Below are positions 7,287 through 15,042 of a DNA stretch of 64,000 nucleotides, in pieces. Position 1 is the stretch's first letter, and each line of letters opens with the position of its first letter. The stretch is from an uncultured Lachnospiraceae bacterium. Its GTDB lineage: Bacteria > Bacillota > Clostridia > Lachnospirales > Lachnospiraceae. The translations under genes were made by a program, and so were the position numbers. The notes beneath the pieces were generated by a model, which was not told the DNA's origin, ran no database searches, and was given only the letters and a program-made list of their open reading frames with translations. The stretch lies in the NCBI GenBank assembly GCA_910577045.1, contig CAJTLB010000014.1, positions 23,305 to 87,304 on the forward strand. The letters run 5' to 3'.

Positions 7287-8657
7287 GTGATTCATCAGTA
7301 TAGGAACAATGGGTATAATATTGTATTAGATGTAAACAGTGGTTCTGTCCATGTGGTAGATAATATTGTATATGATGTAATACCATTGTTTGAACAGTAT
7401 TCTGAGGATGCCATAGTAGGACAGTTATCTGGGAAATATACAAAAGAACAACTTTTGGAAGCCTTAGAAGAGATAAGGGAATTAAAAGAAGCAGGGCAGC
7501 TTTTTACAGAAGATACTTATAAAGATTATGTTATGGATTTTAAAAAGAGAAAAACGGTAGTGAAAGCACTTTGCCTCCATATTGCGCATGATTGTAACTT
7601 AGCTTGTAAATATTGTTTTGCAGAAGAAGGGGAATACCATGGCAGGCGGGCATTAATGAGCCTAGAAGTTGGAAAGAAAGCATTAGATTTTTTAATTGCC
7701 AATTCAGGGAGCCGCAGGAATTTAGAGGTGGATTTCTTTGGCGGGGAGCCACTAATGAATTGGGAGGTGGTAAAGGAACTGGTAAATTATGGACGTTTGA
7801 AAGAAGCAGAATATAATAAAAGGTTTCGGTTTACTTTAACAACAAATGGGGTTTTGTTAAATGATGAAATAATGGAATTTTGCAATAAGGAAATGAGTAA
7901 TGTAGTGTTAAGCCTAGACGGCAGAAAGGAAATACATGATTTTATGCGCCCTAGCCGGAATGGGAAAGGCAGCTATGATATTATTGTGCCAAAGTTCCAG
8001 AAATTTGCAAAAAGCAGGAACCAGGCTAATTATTATGTAAGAGGGACTTTTACTAGGCATAACTTAGATTTTTCAAAAGATGTAATACATTATGCCAATC
8101 TTGGGTTTAAACAATTATCTATGGAACCTGTAGTGGCATCAAAAGAAGAGGAATATGCAATCCGTGAAGAAGATATACCAACAATCTGCAAAGAATATGA
8201 TAACTTGGCTGTAGAATATATAAAACGGCAGAAGGAAGGGAATGGGTTCCAGTTTTTCCATTTTATGATCGATTTGAAACAGGGGCCATGTGTGGCAAAG
8301 CGGCTGTCAGGATGCGGATCTGGCACAGAATATTTGGCTGTCACCCCATGGGGTGATCTGTATCCTTGCCACCAGTTTGTAGGGGAGGAAAAGTTTTTAC
8401 TTGGGAATGTAGATACAGGCATTACAAATACAGAGATTCAAAATGAATTTAAGCTTTGTAATGTATATGCAAAAGAAAAGTGTAAAAATTGTTTTGCAAG
8501 GTTTTACTGTAGTGGCGGTTGTGCTGCAAATTCTTACCAATTCCATGGTTCAATTACCGATGCGTATGATATTGGGTGTGAATTGGAACGTAAAAGAGTA
8601 GAATGTGCAATTATGATAAAAGCGGCATTAGCTGCTTGGGAAGCAGATGCTGATTAG
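7287..8657 (+). CDS. scfB: SCIFF radical SAM maturase
   Basis: This radical-SAM/SPASM enzyme forms thioether bonds in the SCIFF peptide. Starting at GTG 7287 it has 456 residues and begins (V)IHQYRNNGYNIVLDVNSGS, the normal family start; AAAGGAA lies ~10 bases upstream. An ATG at 7215 would add 24 residues translated from the repeat region and is unlikely. The precursor-recognition domain is at residues ~1-90, the [4Fe-4S]-SAM motif CNLACKYC at ~102-109, and SPASM cysteines cluster after ~330 (GPC, SGCGSG, YPC, CKNCFARFYCSGGC). secDF starts 14 bp downstream, an arrangement I know from other Clostridia. Confidence 0.94.
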   Translation: MIHQYRNNGYNIVLDVNSGSVHVVDNIVYDVIPLFEQYSEDAIVGQLSGKYTKEQLLEALEEIRELKEAGQLFTEDTYKDYVMDFKKRKTVVKALCLHIAHDCNLACKYCFAEEGEYHGRRALMSLEVGKKALDFLIANSGSRRNLEVDFFGGEPLMNWEVVKELVNYGRLKEAEYNKRFRFTLTTNGVLLNDEIMEFCNKEMSNVVLSLDGRKEIHDFMRPSRNGKGSYDIIVPKFQKFAKSRNQANYYVRGTFTRHNLDFSKDVIHYANLGFKQLSMEPVVASKEEEYAIREEDIPTICKEYDNLAVEYIKRQKEGNGFQFFHFMIDLKQGPCVAKRLSGCGSGTEYLAVTPWGDLYPCHQFVGEEKFLLGNVDTGITNTEIQNEFKLCNVYAKEKCKNCFARFYCSGGCAANSYQFHGSITDAYDIGCELERKRVECAIMIKAALAAWEADAD

Positions 8658-8671
8658 GAAGGAGAAGAAGA

Positions 8672-10837
8672 ATGAAAAAAAACAGTCCTAAGACAAAGTA
8701 TATCTTAGAGATGGCTGCCTTGCTGATTGTTATGGTATTAATTGGCCTTACTGTTATTTTTGGTATTGGGCAGACAAAGACAGGGGCAGCTAAAAATATT
8801 AAGCTTGGGCTTGATCTTGCAGGCGGTGTTAGTATTACCTATGAGGTGGCAAGCGAAGAGTATACACAGGCAGATATTGATGATACGGTATATAAACTAC
8901 AGCTCCGTGTACAAAATTATAGTACAGAAGCAGATGTTTACCAAGAGGGGAGCAACCGTATTAATGTAGAAATCCCTGGGGTTACAGATGCAAACGCAAT
9001 TCTTCAAGAATTAGGGAAACCAGGTTCTCTGATATTTGTAGATGTAAATGGAAATGTGGTAATGACAGGAAGTGATGTGGAAGATGCACAGGCTGCCTCT
9101 TATAATGATCCAGTGACAGGGCTAAGGGAGTATATTGTATCTTTGGTATTAACAGAAAGTGGGAAACAGGCATTTGCAGAAGCTACGGCTGCAGCAGTAG
9201 AAAACCAAGATTATATTATGATTATCTATGATAATATGATTATTAGTGCGCCTACGGTACAGTCAGCTATTACAGATGGCCGTTGCCAAATTACAGGTAT
9301 GCCAGATTTTGATACAGCAGCGAATTTAGCTTCTACAATCCGTATTGGCTCCCTTCCATTGGAATTAAGAGAATTACGTTCTAATGTAGTAGGGGCTAAA
9401 TTAGGGGAAGAAGCCATTTCTACTAGCCTTTTAGCAGGTTTAATTGGATTTATTTTGGTAGTAGTATTTATGGTTGCCGCTTACCGTATTTCTGGTGTTG
9501 CCTCTGGCATTGCCTTGACTTTATATGTAGGTTTAATGTTAGGGCTTTTAAATGCTTTTGATTTAACGCTAACGCTTCCTGGTATTGCAGGCATTATTCT
9601 TTCTATTGGCATGGCGGTAGATGCAAATGTAATTATCTATGCTAGGATTAAAGAAGAACTTGCTGCAGGAAAAACAGTGCAATCTGCGATTAAAGTTGGT
9701 TTTAATAAGGCAATGTCAGCAATTATTGATGGAAATGTGACTACCATTATTGCTGCATTAGTATTGATGTATAAGGGTTCTGGTACAATCCGGGGATTTG
9801 CACAGACTTTGCTTTTAGGTATTGTGCTATCTATGTTTACTGCATTAGTAATCTCAAGGTTTGTAATGTATGTATTATATAATTTAGGGTTCCAAGATGT
9901 AAAATGGTATGGTATACAAAGGGAAAGAAAGACCATTAATTTTGTAAAGCCAAAAAATCTATTTTTTGGTATTTCGGCAGCAGTTATTATATTAGGGCTG
10001 TGTTTTACTTTTGTAAACCGTTCTGCAATAGGGGGAGCATTAAATTATAGTATAGAGTTTGCCGGAGGGACTTCTACAAATGTGACGTTTAACGAGGATT
10101 ATTCTTTAGCAGATTTTGAAAGCACAATCCTTCCTGTAGTTACAGAAGCAACAGGGGATGCGACACCACAGATCCAGAAAATTGAAGGCAGTATGGCATT
10201 TATTATTAAGACAAAAGAATTGACAACAGATGTTAGGGAATCTTTAAACCAGGCGTTAGCGGAGAAATTTGGCGTAGATGTATCTTTAATTACCTCTGAG
10301 ACAATTAGCCCAAGCATTAGTTCAGAAATGAAATCAGATGCGGTTACAGCAGTTATTATTGCAACAATACTAATGCTGCTTTATATCTGGATCCGTTTTA
10401 GTGATATTAAATTTGCCGCAAGCGCAGTTGTTGCATTGTTACATGATGTTTTGATTGTATTTGGTTTTTATGCGGTTTCCAGAATTGCAGTAGGCAATAC
10501 ATTTATTGCGTGTATGCTTACCATTGTTGGGTATTCTATTAATGCAACAATTGTAATCTTTGACCGTATTAGGGAAAACCTTGCAGAAAATAAAGGAAAA
10601 TTAGATTATAATGAGATTGTAAACCGAAGTATTACACAGACATTGACAAGAAGTATTTATACATCTTGGACAACTTTTGTTATGGTATTGATTCTATATA
10701 TTATGGGAGTGGCTGCTATTAAAGAATTTGCGCTTCCATTAATGGTAGGGATTATTTGTGGGGCATATTCCTCTGTTTGCATTACAGGGTCATTATGGCT
10801 TACAATGAAAAAGGTATGGGAGAAATATAAAAAGTAA
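8672..10837 (+). CDS. secDF: Protein-export membrane protein SecDF (fused)
   Basis: A 721-residue fusion of SecD (about 1-415) and SecF (about 425-721), which uses the proton or sodium gradient to pull secreted proteins from the SecYEG channel. SecD shows LGLDLAGGVSITYEV after the first membrane segment, the periplasmic-type P1 domain, and a C-terminal bundle with LPGIAGIILSIGMAVDANVIIY, cited by its first part LPGIAGIILSIGMAVDANVI. SecF begins at IEFAGGTSTNVTF and ends with GYSINATIVIFDRIRE. About 12 membrane segments are expected. It starts 14 bp after the SCIFF maturase with GGAAGGAGAAG upstream, suggesting co-transcription, and a strong terminator follows. Confidence 0.96.
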   Translation: MKKNSPKTKYILEMAALLIVMVLIGLTVIFGIGQTKTGAAKNIKLGLDLAGGVSITYEVASEEYTQADIDDTVYKLQLRVQNYSTEADVYQEGSNRINVEIPGVTDANAILQELGKPGSLIFVDVNGNVVMTGSDVEDAQAASYNDPVTGLREYIVSLVLTESGKQAFAEATAAAVENQDYIMIIYDNMIISAPTVQSAITDGRCQITGMPDFDTAANLASTIRIGSLPLELRELRSNVVGAKLGEEAISTSLLAGLIGFILVVVFMVAAYRISGVASGIALTLYVGLMLGLLNAFDLTLTLPGIAGIILSIGMAVDANVIIYARIKEELAAGKTVQSAIKVGFNKAMSAIIDGNVTTIIAALVLMYKGSGTIRGFAQTLLLGIVLSMFTALVISRFVMYVLYNLGFQDVKWYGIQRERKTINFVKPKNLFFGISAAVIILGLCFTFVNRSAIGGALNYSIEFAGGTSTNVTFNEDYSLADFESTILPVVTEATGDATPQIQKIEGSMAFIIKTKELTTDVRESLNQALAEKFGVDVSLITSETISPSISSEMKSDAVTAVIIATILMLLYIWIRFSDIKFAASAVVALLHDVLIVFGFYAVSRIAVGNTFIACMLTIVGYSINATIVIFDRIRENLAENKGKLDYNEIVNRSITQTLTRSIYTSWTTFVMVLILYIMGVAAIKEFALPLMVGIICGAYSSVCITGSLWLTMKKVWEKYKK

Positions 10838-10854
10838 TGATTGTTAGGTAAATA

Positions 10855-10890
10855 AAAAATCCTGCCAGATAGTTTTAGGCAGGATTTTTT
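10855..10890 (+). terminator. Bidirectional terminator between secDF and the FNT gene
   Basis: AAAATCCTGCC (10856-10866) pairs with GGCAGGATTTT (10878-10888) with an A-run before and a T-run after, so it can serve both convergent genes. Confidence 0.9.
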
Positions 10891-10911
10891 ATGGCAAAAA
10901 TGTAGCAGTCA

Positions 10912-11757
10912 TTAATATTCTTCTGCATGTTGTAATTCTTCTTGTTCGCTTTCTTTTGAAGTATGGGAACCGGGAGTGCGCATAAGGTACATAGACCAAT
11001 ACCCAAAGCCAATAATGCCGCATCCGCCTACAATATTGCCAAGTGTAACAGGAAAAAGATTGCCAAAAAAGGCAGTAAATAAATTTAACCCTTCTGCAGG
11101 GATTTGGTATTCTGCCGCAGTAAAAATACCAGTAAATAAATAATACATATTGGCAATGCTATGTTCAAAACCACATAAAACAAAAATAAAAATAGGGAAA
11201 TAAGAGATCATCATTTTTCCAGCCACATTTTTAGCAGCAAAAGACATCCATACAGCCAGGCAGACTAACGTATTACATAGGATTCCACGAATAAAGGCAT
11301 CCATAAAAGGAAGGGATGCTTTTGCCTGGGCAATTGTCACCATATTTTCAGCAAGTGCATTTTGATATAAAGAAGGAGTATGCCCATAAACAACCAGCGC
11401 ACTGATAAGGATGGCACCAAGAAGGTTGCCAAGAAAAACAAACAGCCAGTTTTTTAACATTTCAAAAAGGGTGACTTTTCTTTCTAATAAGGCAATAATA
11501 ATCAGGTTATTTCCTGTAAATAATTCGCTTCCTGCAATTAGTACCATAGATAAGCCAGCAGGAAAAATAGCAGCACTTAAAATCCTAGAAAAAGTAGGAT
11601 TATCAATAGTTACAGCTATGGTAGTGGCGGCAACGCCTGCCATGGCAATAAAAATACCAGCGAAAATACCAAGCACAAACATTTTTAAGGCAGAAAGGCG
11701 TACTTTGTGGATACCAATTTCTACATAGTTTTGAGCAATTTCAAATGGTGAATGCAT
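10912..11757 (-). CDS. Formate/nitrite transporter (FNT) family channel
   Basis: The 281-residue protein has the FNT start MHSPFEIAQNYVEIG, six hydrophobic segments, and the internally repeated helix-break-helix pattern with AGSELFTGNN (~80-90) in the first half and NIVGGCGIIGFGYW in the second. FNT pentamers conduct formate, nitrite or hydrosulfide; which ion is used here cannot be decided, though formate export suits a fermenter. The charged tail after TPGSHTSKESEQEEL is cytoplasmic. A large inverted repeat lies just upstream of the start (11781-11821). GGGGG stands ~8 bases before the ATG. It converges with secDF over a shared terminator. Confidence 0.88.
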   Translation of the reverse strand: MHSPFEIAQNYVEIGIHKVRLSALKMFVLGIFAGIFIAMAGVAATTIAVTIDNPTFSRILSAAIFPAGLSMVLIAGSELFTGNNLIIIALLERKVTLFEMLKNWLFVFLGNLLGAILISALVVYGHTPSLYQNALAENMVTIAQAKASLPFMDAFIRGILCNTLVCLAVWMSFAAKNVAGKMMISYFPIFIFVLCGFEHSIANMYYLFTGIFTAAEYQIPAEGLNLFTAFFGNLFPVTLGNIVGGCGIIGFGYWSMYLMRTPGSHTSKESEQEELQHAEEY

Positions 11758-11780
11758 AAACGACCCCCTTTATAAAATAT

Positions 11781-11821
11781 ATTCGCAGTTATATAGTTTA
11801 TTTTACTATATAACTGCGAAT
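11781..11821 (-). promoter_or_regulatory. 17-bp-arm inverted repeat upstream of the FNT gene
   Basis: ATTCGCAGTTATATAGT (11781-11797) and its exact complement (11805-11821) are separated by 7 bases. It ends ~24 bp before the FNT start. It could be a large operator or a 5'-UTR hairpin; no U-run follows in the gene's direction. Confidence 0.7.
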
Positions 11822-11853
11822 TTTACTAATAAATTATTTATAAAGAGTTATGT

Positions 11854-11997
11854 TTGTTTCAATCCACTCGTGGCAGTTAGGAGCAAGACAATTATGTGGA
11901 TTGCCTCATTAGGGGATACCACTTTCGCTCCGCCCGCTGCTGCCGTTATTATTGTTTTGGGCAATTCAGCCCCTATCTAAGGGGAGGAATTGCTGTT
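11854..11997 (-). repeat. Bipartite dispersed repeat, long copy (copy A)
   Basis: Read on the minus strand, this 144-bp segment begins AACAGCAATTCC, contains a CCCCTT/AGGGG hairpin, then ~75 bp of relatively GC-rich sequence, and ends TCCTAACTGCCACGAGTGGA plus TTGAAACAA. Both ends recur in the 70-bp copy at 26655-26724; the right-end 29 bp match at 28 of 29 positions. No coding potential is visible. Confidence 0.75.
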
Positions 11998-12011
11998 AGT
12001 TGTTTAAAGTA

Positions 12012-12218
12012 TTACATATCATAGTCGATAGGGGCTTCTGGCATAATAACAGCAGCAACAATATATATAATAAAGCCTGTGCCAGAGCAACAGAGGATTG
12101 CACAAAGGAGGCGGACAACAGTAGGGTCTAGATTTAGATATTCAGCGATGCCTCCACATACACCGGTGAGCATACGGTTGTTACGAGATTTGTATAAGCG
12201 TTTTGATTCAATATTCAT
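12012..12218 (-). CDS. PspC domain membrane protein
   Basis: A 68-residue protein consisting of one PspC domain: RLYKSRNNRMLTGVCGGIAE at residues 6-25, then LNLDPTVVRLL and a hydrophobic segment CCSGTGFIIYIVAAVIMP. PspC proteins are small inner-membrane proteins linked to envelope stress responses in Proteobacteria; in Clostridia such stand-alone copies are common and uncharacterised. No PspA gene is in the window. AGGAGG precedes the start. It is probably monocistronic, with an extended -10 upstream. Confidence 0.88.
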   Translation of the reverse strand: MNIESKRLYKSRNNRMLTGVCGGIAEYLNLDPTVVRLLCAILCCSGTGFIIYIVAAVIMPEAPIDYDM

Positions 12219-12248
12219 ATTAGTTTCCTCCTGTAGATTGATGGGTTA

Positions 12249-12257
12249 AGTATAGCA
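12249..12257 (-). promoter_or_regulatory. Extended -10 promoter for the PspC gene
   Basis: On the minus strand TGCTATACT lies ~30 bp before the PspC start; no good -35 box is visible. Confidence 0.45.
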
Positions 12258-12331
12258 TGTTTAAAGTGGCTTGTATAGTGTAGCTTAGCATATTTAGGGG
12301 TTACAATTGTCATATACAAATAGATTAGACA

Positions 12332-12360
12332 TTGTAATTTAAGCAGGTATATGTTATAAT
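12332..12360 (+). promoter_or_regulatory. Promoter before a 32-codon ORF
   Basis: TTGTAA (12332-12337), 17-bp spacer, TATAAT (12355-12360) with a TG element (ATGTTATAAT). The only thing downstream before the tRNA promoter is the small ORF at 12429. Confidence 0.55.
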
Positions 12361-12428
12361 TCTAATACTCTTAATAGAGATTGTTATAATATACGGAATG
12401 TAACTACGCACTAAGGAAATAAACATAA

Positions 12429-12527
12429 ATGCAGGTGGAAGAAAATTCTACTAAAATGGATACACAAAACAAGTATTTTGCAAATATATCTTTTAAAAAA
12501 TATGCAAATATATCTTTTAAAAAATAG
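12429..12527 (+). CDS. Possible 32-residue peptide with a duplicated octapeptide
   Basis: ATG 12429 opens a 32-codon frame, MQVEENSTKMDTQNKY followed by FANISFKK and YANISFKK in tandem. The duplication is a 24-bp direct repeat (12477-12500, 12501-12524; 23 of 24 identical) in frame with the ORF, and the stop follows directly. AAGGAA lies ~11 bases before the start, and a good promoter is ~70 bp upstream. I do not recognise the peptide, and it may be chance coding across a repeat; neither homology nor expression can be judged from here. Confidence 0.35.
   Translation: MQVEENSTKMDTQNKYFANISFKKYANISFKK
12477..12524 (+). repeat. Two 24-bp tandem repeats
   Basis: Units TTTGCAAATATATC... and TATGCAAATATATC... 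each end in TTTTAAAAAA. They differ at one base and lie just before the tRNA promoter, inside the small ORF. Confidence 0.9.
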
Positions 12528-12530
12528 GTA

Positions 12531-12560
12531 TTGACAGGGATATAATGAATATGATAAAAT
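12531..12560 (+). promoter_or_regulatory. Promoter for tRNA-Thr
   Basis: TTGACA (12531-12536), 18-bp spacer, TAAAAT (12555-12560), ~25 bp before the mature 5' end. Confidence 0.65.
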
Positions 12561-12585
12561 ATGTAATCGAATGATTAAGTTGTCT

Positions 12586-12658
12586 GCCCCCGTAGCTCAG
12601 TTGGTAGAGCGCTACCTTGGTAAGGTAGAGGTCTCGAGTTCAAGTCTCGTCGGGAGCT
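12586..12658 (+). tRNA. tRNA-Thr (GGT)
   Basis: The cloverleaf is visible: D arm GCTC..GAGC (12595-12610), anticodon arm CTACC-TTGGTAA-GGTAG with anticodon GGT (threonine), T loop TTCAAGT, acceptor GCCCCCG paired with CGGGAGC and discriminator T; CCA is not encoded. Two flaws are seen: acceptor pair 3-70 is C-A, and the outermost T-stem pair is T-T. These might be tolerated or signal a degenerating copy. The tRNA is monocistronic, with its own promoter and a strong terminator. Confidence 0.88.
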
Positions 12659-12670
12659 TGTAACCTCAAG

Positions 12671-12711
12671 AAAAAGAAGTTCTGCCCCAATATGGGGCAG
12701 GGCTTCTTTTT
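12671..12711 (+). terminator. Terminator after tRNA-Thr
   Basis: AAAAAGAAG..CTGCCCC (12671-12688) pairs with GGGGCAG..CTTCTTTTT (12694-12711), a strong intrinsic terminator with a 5-base loop. Confidence 0.92.
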
Positions 12712-12849
12712 ATGTGCAGCCCCATGCAGAGGAAATATGCCGCTAAGAGGGTGTATGGGGCGCGGCGAGTAGGGAGATGAATCGTTTCTACTTCATTATG
12801 GATAGGGGAAGATAGTTTGTTGCAGGGGTATAAAGTAGGTGAGAAGGAT

Positions 12850-13278
12850 ATGTGGAGACTTTTAAAAAAAGATATTAATGCACATTGGAAATCTGTGGTT
12901 TTTATGCTGGTTATAGTGGCTGTATTTGTAAAATGCTTTGGGGCGGCTTGTGTTAGCCGGGTATTTATAGGGGTTCCTTGCCCTGCCTGTGGCATGACAA
13001 GGGCAGCATTTTTATTTTTAACGGGACATTGGCTGGAAAGCCTAAAGATGCAACCATTTTTTTATGCGCTTTTAGTGGGAATAGTTTTATTTGTACTATA
13101 TAGGTATATTATAAGGAAAGAGAAATATAAAAAGATTTTTTACTGGTATTGTATGGTTATGCTTGTGGCAGCAATAGGATTTTACCTCTACCGTATGATA
13201 AAATTATTTCCAGATGTGCCGCCAATGACATATTCAAAACAGAATTTATTGTATTATATTATACATAAATGGCTGTAA
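12850..13278 (+). CDS. DUF2752 family small membrane protein
   Basis: The 142-residue protein has three to four membrane segments and the DUF2752 signature CPACGMTRA (residues ~46-54) directly after the first segment. The biochemical function of the family is unknown. AGGTGA (12837-12842) sits 7 bases before ATG 12850. A TTG at 12817 with AGGGGAA upstream is an in-frame alternative adding 11 residues. LysE follows 19 bp after the stop, so the two are probably co-transcribed. Confidence 0.82.
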   Translation: MWRLLKKDINAHWKSVVFMLVIVAVFVKCFGAACVSRVFIGVPCPACGMTRAAFLFLTGHWLESLKMQPFFYALLVGIVLFVLYRYIIRKEKYKKIFYWYCMVMLVAAIGFYLYRMIKLFPDVPPMTYSKQNLLYYIIHKWL

Positions 13279-13297
13279 TAAAGAAGGGGGATATAGT

Positions 13298-13882
13298 ATG
13301 TTTGGTTCTTTATTGGTATACGCATGTGTAACAACATTTTCGCCAGGGCCCAATAATATTTTATTATTATCTATGGCAGGGCAACAAGGCGTTAAGAAAT
13401 GTTTAAAATTAATGGCGGGGATATGGACAGGCTTTTTCTTTGTTATGGTTTGTTGTGGGCTGTTTAGTGCAGGGCTTGCAAAGATGGTGCCAGAAATTAT
13501 GCCATATGCAAAGTATGTAGGGGCTGCTTATATTTTATGGCTTGCATGGAAAACAGTGGTACGGCGGCCTATTGAAACAGGAAATGAAGATCAGAAAGAA
13601 CCTTCCTTTTTTATGGGGTTTGTCTTGCAGTTAGTGAATGTAAAAATTATTTTATATGGGATTTCCGCCTTTACAGGGTTTATTTTACCTTATGCGAAAG
13701 GGACAGCAATATTGTTATTTTATTCTTTTGTATTAATGGCAGCAGGGGCGGCAGGAAATCTTACATGGGCCTTTATAGGGAATATTTGCCAAAGGTTTTA
13801 TAGTAAATATTATAGGGCTTTTAATATAGTGATGGCACTACTCTTATTGTGGTGCGCTTATAAAATGATTATGGCATCTTAA
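13298..13882 (+). CDS. LysE/RhtB family amino acid exporter
   Basis: A 194-residue membrane protein with five to six hydrophobic segments. The N-terminus ACVTTFSPGPNNILLLSMAG carries the SPGPN motif of LysE/RhtB translocators, followed by the Gly/Ala-rich second segment and the AAYILWLAWK helix around residues 80-90. The likely role is proton-driven export of an amino acid or analogue; the substrate is not predictable. The gene starts 19 bp after the DUF2752 gene with AGAAGGGGG upstream. A long perfect hairpin immediately follows the stop. Confidence 0.88.
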   Translation: MFGSLLVYACVTTFSPGPNNILLLSMAGQQGVKKCLKLMAGIWTGFFFVMVCCGLFSAGLAKMVPEIMPYAKYVGAAYILWLAWKTVVRRPIETGNEDQKEPSFFMGFVLQLVNVKIILYGISAFTGFILPYAKGTAILLFYSFVLMAAGAAGNLTWAFIGNICQRFYSKYYRAFNIVMALLLLWCAYKMIMAS

Positions 13883-13923
13883 AACAATAGCAGCAACCAA
13901 AATTACTGGTTGCTGCTATTGTT
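13883..13923 (+). terminator. Bidirectional terminator between lysE-like gene and dctP
   Basis: AACAATAGCAGCAACC (13883-13898) pairs perfectly with GGTTGCTGCTATTGTT (13908-13923), loop of 9. It separates the convergent genes. Confidence 0.85.
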
Positions 13924-13935
13924 CGTTTCATTATT

Positions 13936-14994
13936 TTATTTAAAAGCGTTTACAAGGTCTTTTGCGTCAGAGTAGCCTTGTTTTTCTAACTCTTCGATAA
14001 ACCATGCTTCTACAGGTTCTACAGCAGATTTAAAAGCCTCGATATCAAGGTCTTCTGTTTTGGTAACGGTCATGCCATTTTCGGACTGCCACCTAGATAA
14101 GATTTCATCATCACCAGAACGGTTAATTTCACGTTCATATTCAACTGCTTTCTTTCCATTTTCATCAACAATTGCTTTTTGTTCATCTGTTAAGCTGTTG
14201 TATAAATCCTCGTTTATACAAAAGAATAAACAGTCATAGTTTGCATTCCAAAGGGAAGCATATTTTTGGACTTCTTGGACTTTTGCAGCATCAATGGCTG
14301 GAAGAGGGTTTTCTTGTCCTTCTACTGTATTTTGCTGAAGTGCAGTAAAAGTTTCAGACCAGTTCATATTAGTAGCATCGGCACCCCAGAGTTCGTAACA
14401 TTTCATTAATAAGTTAGAACCTGCAACACGAAGCTTTAGGTTCTTCATATCAGCCGGGGATTTTATTTCACGGACACTGTTTGTTAATTGGCGGAAGCCA
14501 TTTTCTGCAATTCCCATACAATGGAGGCCATATTCAGATAAAATAGCGGTTAATTTCTCACCTGCTTCACCATCTAACTTCGCATCTGCATCTGCATAAG
14601 AATCAAATAAGTATGGCAATGATACAACATTAAAACGTGGGTCAAAAGCAGAGTAAATTAAGTTAGAGTGCATAGAAATTTGTACAGGGTCCCCATCCAT
14701 TAATGCTTGGATACCTTCGGATTGATTTCCATTTGTTAGCTGGTCTGCGGCATATACTTTAACAGTAACAGCCCCTCCTGTTGACTCTGCCATTAATTCG
14801 GCAAATTTTTGACCTGCCTGTGCCCAAGTACTGGTCTCTGTAGTGGAACAAGCAAAATTCCAAGTTTGTTTTGTAAAGTTTGCTGGGTTTTCACCAGAAT
14901 TAGAAACTGGCGTAGATGGGTTTTTGCCACATCCAGTTAAAGCAGACATAGCAAGGACTGCACTCATAAAAGCAGCGATAAATTGTTTTTTCAT
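13936..14994 (-). CDS. dctP: TRAP transporter substrate-binding protein DctP
   Basis: A 352-residue lipoprotein: signal MKKQFIAAFMSAVLAMSALTGC with a lipobox LTGC (Cys ~22). The mature part has DctP-family features: WAQAGQKFAELMAESTGG near residue 57, VSLPYLFD near 125, and LKLRVAGSNLLMKCYELWGA near 185 with the Arg that typically contacts the substrate carboxylate, then WSETFTALQQNTVEGQENP. It captures an organic acid outside the membrane and delivers it to DctQM. It is the last gene of the dctQ-dctM-dctP operon. AGGAGGGAA precedes the start. The ligand is unknown. Confidence 0.94.
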   Translation of the reverse strand: MKKQFIAAFMSAVLAMSALTGCGKNPSTPVSNSGENPANFTKQTWNFACSTTETSTWAQAGQKFAELMAESTGGAVTVKVYAADQLTNGNQSEGIQALMDGDPVQISMHSNLIYSAFDPRFNVVSLPYLFDSYADADAKLDGEAGEKLTAILSEYGLHCMGIAENGFRQLTNSVREIKSPADMKNLKLRVAGSNLLMKCYELWGADATNMNWSETFTALQQNTVEGQENPLPAIDAAKVQEVQKYASLWNANYDCLFFCINEDLYNSLTDEQKAIVDENGKKAVEYEREINRSGDDEILSRWQSENGMTVTKTEDLDIEAFKSAVEPVEAWFIEELEKQGYSDAKDLVNAFK

Positions 14995-15042
14995 AATAAA
15001 TTCCCTCCTGTTAAAATTCTATATTACATTTTCACAAAGCTG

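Noticed and set aside
11854..11882. CRISPR repeat by its GTTTCAATCCAC end
   Set aside because: Only single copies occur at two distant places and nothing repeats beside them; treated as a dispersed repeat end.
11961..11993. Terminator of the PspC gene
   Set aside because: The GCAATTC/GAATTGC hairpin has no U-run on either strand; it forms part of the dispersed repeat instead.
12541..12546. TATAAT at 12541 as the tRNA -10 box
   Set aside because: It lies only 4 bp from TTGACA; TAAAAT at 12555 has proper spacing.
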